Part shown: piece by piece, positions 60,064 through 64,000 of the stretch
How positions within the stretch are numbered: position 1 is the stretch's first letter
Layout of the letters: the number at the start of each line of letters is the position of its first letter
Assembly (NCBI GenBank): GCA_025175895.1
Contig: CM045991.1
Span: forward strand, 86,973,174 to 87,037,173
DNA: 64,000 nucleotides
Direction of reading: 5' to 3'
Origin: Wurfbainia villosa
Lineage: Eukaryota > Streptophyta > Magnoliopsida > Zingiberales > Zingiberaceae
Made by a program: the position numbers and the translations under genes
Notes under the pieces: model-generated
What the model saw: the letters and a program-made list of their open reading frames with translations, nothing else
What the model was told of the DNA's origin: nothing
Databases searched by the model: none

Positions 60064-60939
60064 CAAAATGATTTCTAAAATATTTTCAGACTATATATTG
60101 AATCATGGTCAATGGACTCAATGAAAATGAGTTGTACATTAGTTTTTCTCATGATTCATACTCGTGATTGAATGAGTTTTAGTTCATTTTGATGTACCAT
60201 TACAAACACATGAACTTAACTCATATTCCTAACATCTCACATGTGTTTAGGGTGTATCAATACACACATGTCCCCTTAAGATCCTTGTGAGATGTTGATT
60301 TAGGTTTTTCCTAAATCTAAGGGCTCATGCATTATATCTAGGCATTCCAATTTGATTTCTTGATCTAGGACATAAAATCATGTCATTTGTTCTTAATTTC
60401 AATTGATTAACCTTAATGCATGAAATATGATTATGGCATAAATGATTTGCATAATTTAAGTACATTTGTCGATGATGCATGATGTCATGGAATGATATAA
60501 AATTAACCTAAGTATTAGTCATGTCATTTATCAATCTAAGTACTATAATGACATTTTGAATAATAATATGACCATGATGTCATAACATAGTAAGGCAAAC
60601 AAACCATGACAAATTTTATATAAGATACAAAGGTACAAGAATACCTAAGTGTTAAGTCCATTTGTCATTTTGTAAGATTATATTACCTTTGTCATAATGC
60701 CTAATTTCCCTCAAGTGTGCCAAAATCTGACACACTTTTGACTTTAATCCTATTTGTGTCAATTTTGATCAATTTTTCAACCTTTATACTTTTTATTGTC
60801 ACATCCTAAATTCCTTTAGGATTAAATTCTAAACTCATTTCCAAGGTATCACATAACCTTGAAAATGTCTTAAAGTATCAACTTCACTATGGTTAGGCTA
60901 ACTACTTTTTCATCTTGAGTTGACATACTCTAAACTCAT
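60064..60939. other. AT-rich remnant sequence, no gene seen
   Basis: Continuation of the TE9 insertion target. No LTR, repeat or protein frame recognised. Confidence 0.4.
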
Positions 60940-61158
60940 CTAGTGTGAGAGAATCATGCTCCTAGGAACCCAATACCTATTGGGCCTCTTTGGATTTACT
61001 AGATAGTCACTAGGGATAACTTCCCTTGCTACCTTCCTAATTATCCTCCTAGACTTAGAAGTCTTGGTCATTTGAATCTTCTCAAGGTTAACTATAGAAA
61101 TTGCCTCCCTTGTAACATCATTAGTGACTTTCCTAAACTTCTTCGAAGTCTTAGCCAC
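60940..61158 (-). pseudogene. TE10 gag-pol linker fragment
   Basis: 72-residue frame with repeated Lys/Thr/Arg-rich units and IPSDYLVNPKRPNRYWVPRS, a segment I associate with SIRE-like copia polyproteins upstream of protease. It ends SMILSH then stop. Fragment only. Confidence 0.5.
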
Positions 61159-61677
61159 TAAATACTTACCATGGTCAACTCTATAAATGACCTCCCTTGT
61201 GACGGTGACATTTCTAGACCTAGAGCTAATTCCATAATTAAATAGAATACTATCGTAGATTGTTGTAATTTTTTCGATTTAGATTTTTAACTCAAATCTT
61301 TTTTGTCCTTATATGATTCTTGCCTACCAAAACTTAAGTTTTGGACTACTAGACCCATTGAGCATCGTTTTCCATTCTCTTAAGAGTCTTCCATTTTATC
61401 AAACTTAGATCTTAAAACTTAATTTTCTATTTCTAACTTTTTAATTTTTATTTGTTCATTGTTCTTTTGGACATTGTTCTTATTTTTTTTATTAAAAAAA
61501 CAAAAATTCTGACTATTTCAATGGTTGGTTAATTCAATTTAACTGATATTTTGATCAGCCCTAACTAAAACGATTGAACCACTCTCCATTGCAAGAATAC
61601 AAACTAAGATTGAACCACGAAAAAGTTCGATGGAAAACAATAAAAGAAAAACTCTCAATTTTGACTTCTATGAACAT

Positions 61678-63957
61678 TCATAGTGGCGTTACATGTGCAG
61701 TCTCACCCAGGAAAAGGCAACCAAAAACTGTGTTGAAGAAATCACGTCCTTTGATCACTCCCTTGTTTCCAACGATAGCTTCTGTGTCATGCTTGCAAGC
61801 TCTGTTGCAGTCTGGGCAATATGTCACCTTCATTTCAAAGAAAAGATCAGTGAGTTCAAGCAGGAATCTTGTGGAGGTTTTGGGAGGTCTACATTTTCGG
61901 AAAAACTGTCTGATTCCGATAAGATTTTACGAGGCTTGCTTATGTGGGCAAACTATCAGAATTTCACTATTGGTTGTATTTTACTATGTGCCCACTGAAC
62001 TGAATCATATTTTCAATTGCTGACATGCAGACCACCGAGTTGTATTTGCCCTCGGCAATTTGAGGTTGGCTATGTCCTAATTGATTCAACTTGTCCAACT
62101 GTCGTAAATTGTTGGTGGCTTATCATCTCAACCGAGTTTTGCGTTATTTTAACATATATTCTTAATTGCTCCCGATACAACCTGCTAAGTATTTTATATG
62201 TATTATGCTTCACAAGACAATGTTACTGAAATGATATATCATTCTGGATTACAGAATTGGACTGGACTATACACCTCGAAGGTCACCTTTACCCAGCCTT
62301 GTTGGCAGGAGCTTAAATGAACTTAAGGAACTATTCCAGAAACCAAACTTGAGGAATGCGTAGGATAGTGCAAGTAAAAACAATGGGCATGATTATATTA
62401 CGCGACAAATTGAATCAAACCTCAAATGGATAGGAGAGAATGGATGTTTTTGCCCACGTATGAAATCAGAAAAGAAGAGAAGCTACCTCCAAAAGCTTTG
62501 GCTTAAAGGATCGATCGAGCATGACATCCAAACCATAAATGGCCCTTGATTGAGCACTATGCATTTCAGGATGCACAGCTGCAGCGGAGTCGAATATGGA
62601 TCTTATCATTTCTCGAATTTTTTGATGGATCTCCAGCCAATTAACTGAAAACGATTTCTTTGGAATTATGAGACATCGAAATGCCTGATAATGGATATTA
62701 TCTGAACAAAATGGCATCCGTACCTTGGTGTTCTTCTTCAAACTCCCTTACAAAGTCTGGAGTATTCATGTGATTCAATTTCCCACGGTAGTTCTGAAAA
62801 CATACAATACTGTTTGAGACTGTCCATAGTGTTTCATTTATTTAATTTTTAAAATAATAATCATATAAAATATGTTAACTCAAAATATTTAGAAACAAAC
62901 ACTACAAAGAGAGCATTCTCAAGAAGAAGCTTCATGAAATAAAATAAAGAATTTGCCTAAAAGAAATAGGTCAGTAAAAACTGTTCATTTTCTTTTCTAC
63001 CATGTAATGCTTTCTACTGTCAAAGCAATGAGAGTAAATTTACCATCACGGTGAAATGAGTCTCATACTCAAAGAGGCTACTTCTCTCAAGAGTGTATGG
63101 ATTGTTTGCTAATCTAACCTGAAAGAATCAATCGAATTTTGACTGTCAGTGTTGACTTTATGAGAACTGGGAGATATCAAGGAAAAAAAATTGATATGGC
63201 TAAGGGAATCCTGTAGTATACCCAGAACACATCAGAAAGAAATATCTCTACTGGATTCATACTGCGAACCAATACAATGTATCGCAGATCAAACTTCCTC
63301 CCTTTGAATAATGCAGGGTGCTCAATATACTTTTGGCATATCTTAGGTCCAGTCTCCATAAGCCTGATAATTGCTGATAGATCACCAGTAACAGTTGTGT
63401 CAATTGTTCTTGCCATGTTCCATGGTTTCAAAATCCATAAATTGTTAAGTCCCTCTTGTTTCCGGATGATATAGTCCCCAATGAGCTGGGACAAATGTGT
63501 TTCTAAATTATAAGTAGGTTGAAACCATTCAGGTCTGCCCTGTGCCTGCAAATAGATGGACAACACAAACACACACACAAAAAATCCACAAATAATCAAA
63601 CTATCAATAGATTTGCTTAGTTTGACACTATACATATTATGCTATTATGCATGGTCATGGAATCACAATTTATAATAAATAAAAATATATAATTATGGCA
63701 AGACTATTAAACTGACCATGGACTAGATAGGTATCCAATATAGTTGACAGGAAGGAAAAGCAAGGATCCATATAGAACATGCCAACAGGCTTTGCATACC
63801 TTTAAAATTGTCTCTGCCAAATGGTGTTTCATGACAAGGCAAGCTTCGTAAGGGAATTGATTTGTATACTGATGGTCTGTTAATTCAAGAGCCTTCTTCA
63901 CTTCTGAATCCAGTTGCATGCTAGTCCAGATAATATTAGCCTCCTTCGGATCACTAG
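61678..63957 (-). CDS. TTLL12: Tubulin-tyrosine ligase-like protein 12, C-terminal half (six exons, 5' part off window)
   Basis: Exons on the minus strand: 63800-63957, 63222-63545, 63044-63118, 62724-62793, 62487-62644 and 61678-61827, all with GT donors and AG acceptors and consistent phase; stop TGA at 61678-61680. About 311 residues are visible, the TTL-type ATP-grasp domain. Recognisable blocks are NQFPYEACLVMKHHLAETI, LWILKPWNMARTIDTTVTGD, KGRKFDLRYIVLVRS, FLSDVFW, NNPYTLERSSLFEYETHFTV, RAIYGLDVMLDRSFKPKLLE and VTYCPDCNRACKHD, with a C-terminus ending TPL as in plant TTLL12. TTLL12 proteins are cytosolic pseudo-ligases linked to microtubule tyrosination, with a SET-like N-terminus not in this window. 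All visible exons are open, so the gene is probably functional. It is the only ordinary host gene seen. Confidence 0.93.
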
Positions 63958-64000
63958 CTGATAATAAAGCAAACTATAAGCCAACAGAATAAGTCTTTTT

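Larger units (their letters stand above)
44746..61500 (-). mobile_element. TE10: fragmentary Ty1/copia remnant hosting TE9
   Basis: The remnant is split into 44746-44922 and 60064 to about 61500 by TE9. A minus-strand frame at 60940-61158 reads IPSDYLVNPKRPNRYWVP, the linker seen between gag and protease in SIRE-like copia polyproteins. The stretch 61240-61500 resembles window positions 1-240 (TE1 linker). No LTR found. Right edge approximate. Confidence 0.5.

Noticed and set aside
63277..63474. Plus-strand ORF over the TTLL12 exons
   Set aside because: It is the antisense shadow of the 63222-63545 exon, whose minus-strand reading matches TTLL12.

Overview
This is a 64 kb piece of a large, repeat-rich flowering-plant nuclear genome, probably a monocot (a guess from overall texture; no single site proves it). 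Only one ordinary host gene is visible: the 3' half of a tubulin-tyrosine-ligase-like 12 (TTLL12) gene on the minus strand at the right edge (61678-63957, six exons with clean GT/AG junctions). Almost everything else is LTR retrotransposons nested in one another. I number them TE1-TE10.

Layout. TE1 (1-3021, minus, Ty1/copia) has its 5' LTR at 1401-3021 and is inserted in the gag of TE2 (3022-8207, plus, badly decayed Ty1/copia). TE3 (plus, Ty1/copia) starts with a 5' LTR at 8208-10114. Its polyprotein runs to 13398, is interrupted, and resumes only for the last 31 codons at 39113-39205, before a 3' LTR (39239-39811) that is cut short. Inside TE3 lie two related Ty1/copia elements head to head: TE4 (13399-22610, minus, the best-preserved polyprotein here) and TE5 (22611-39110, plus, 5' LTR truncated to 310 bp). 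TE6 (23909-32678, minus, Ty1/copia) sits in the TE5 leader with a matching TATGA target-site duplication.

TE7 (39812 to about 41150, plus, LTR and leader only) meets TE8 (about 41151-44745, minus, gag to pre-integrase only) at a truncated junction. TE9 (44928-60058, minus) is a 15.1 kb Ty3/gypsy element of the Tat type, complete with a GTTTT target-site duplication. Besides gag-PR-RT-RNaseH-INT it carries an antisense coding region with introns, apparently present twice, and a 91-bp tandem array of about 15 copies. TE9 is inserted in a remnant, TE10 (44746-44922 and 60064 to about 61500), which abuts the TTLL12 gene.

How it fits together. No element here looks fully autonomous. TE4 comes closest, with a single gag-pol frame broken by a few nonsense codons and one gag frameshift. 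Many stop codons are explained by C-to-T or G-to-A changes, as expected for methylated, silenced transposons. TE4 has two precise ends lying in two different host sequences with no target duplication, the signature of recombination between two copies. Several stretches (about 11.7-12.0, 25.8-32.2, 51.0-51.4 and 47-59.3 kb) show dense small indels that start and stop abruptly, which may be unpolished assembly rather than biology. I found no CRISPR array, bacterial operon, rRNA or tRNA gene, and no convincing new biological system. The most unusual structures are the TE9 antisense/tandem-repeat region and the TE4/TE5 inverted pair.
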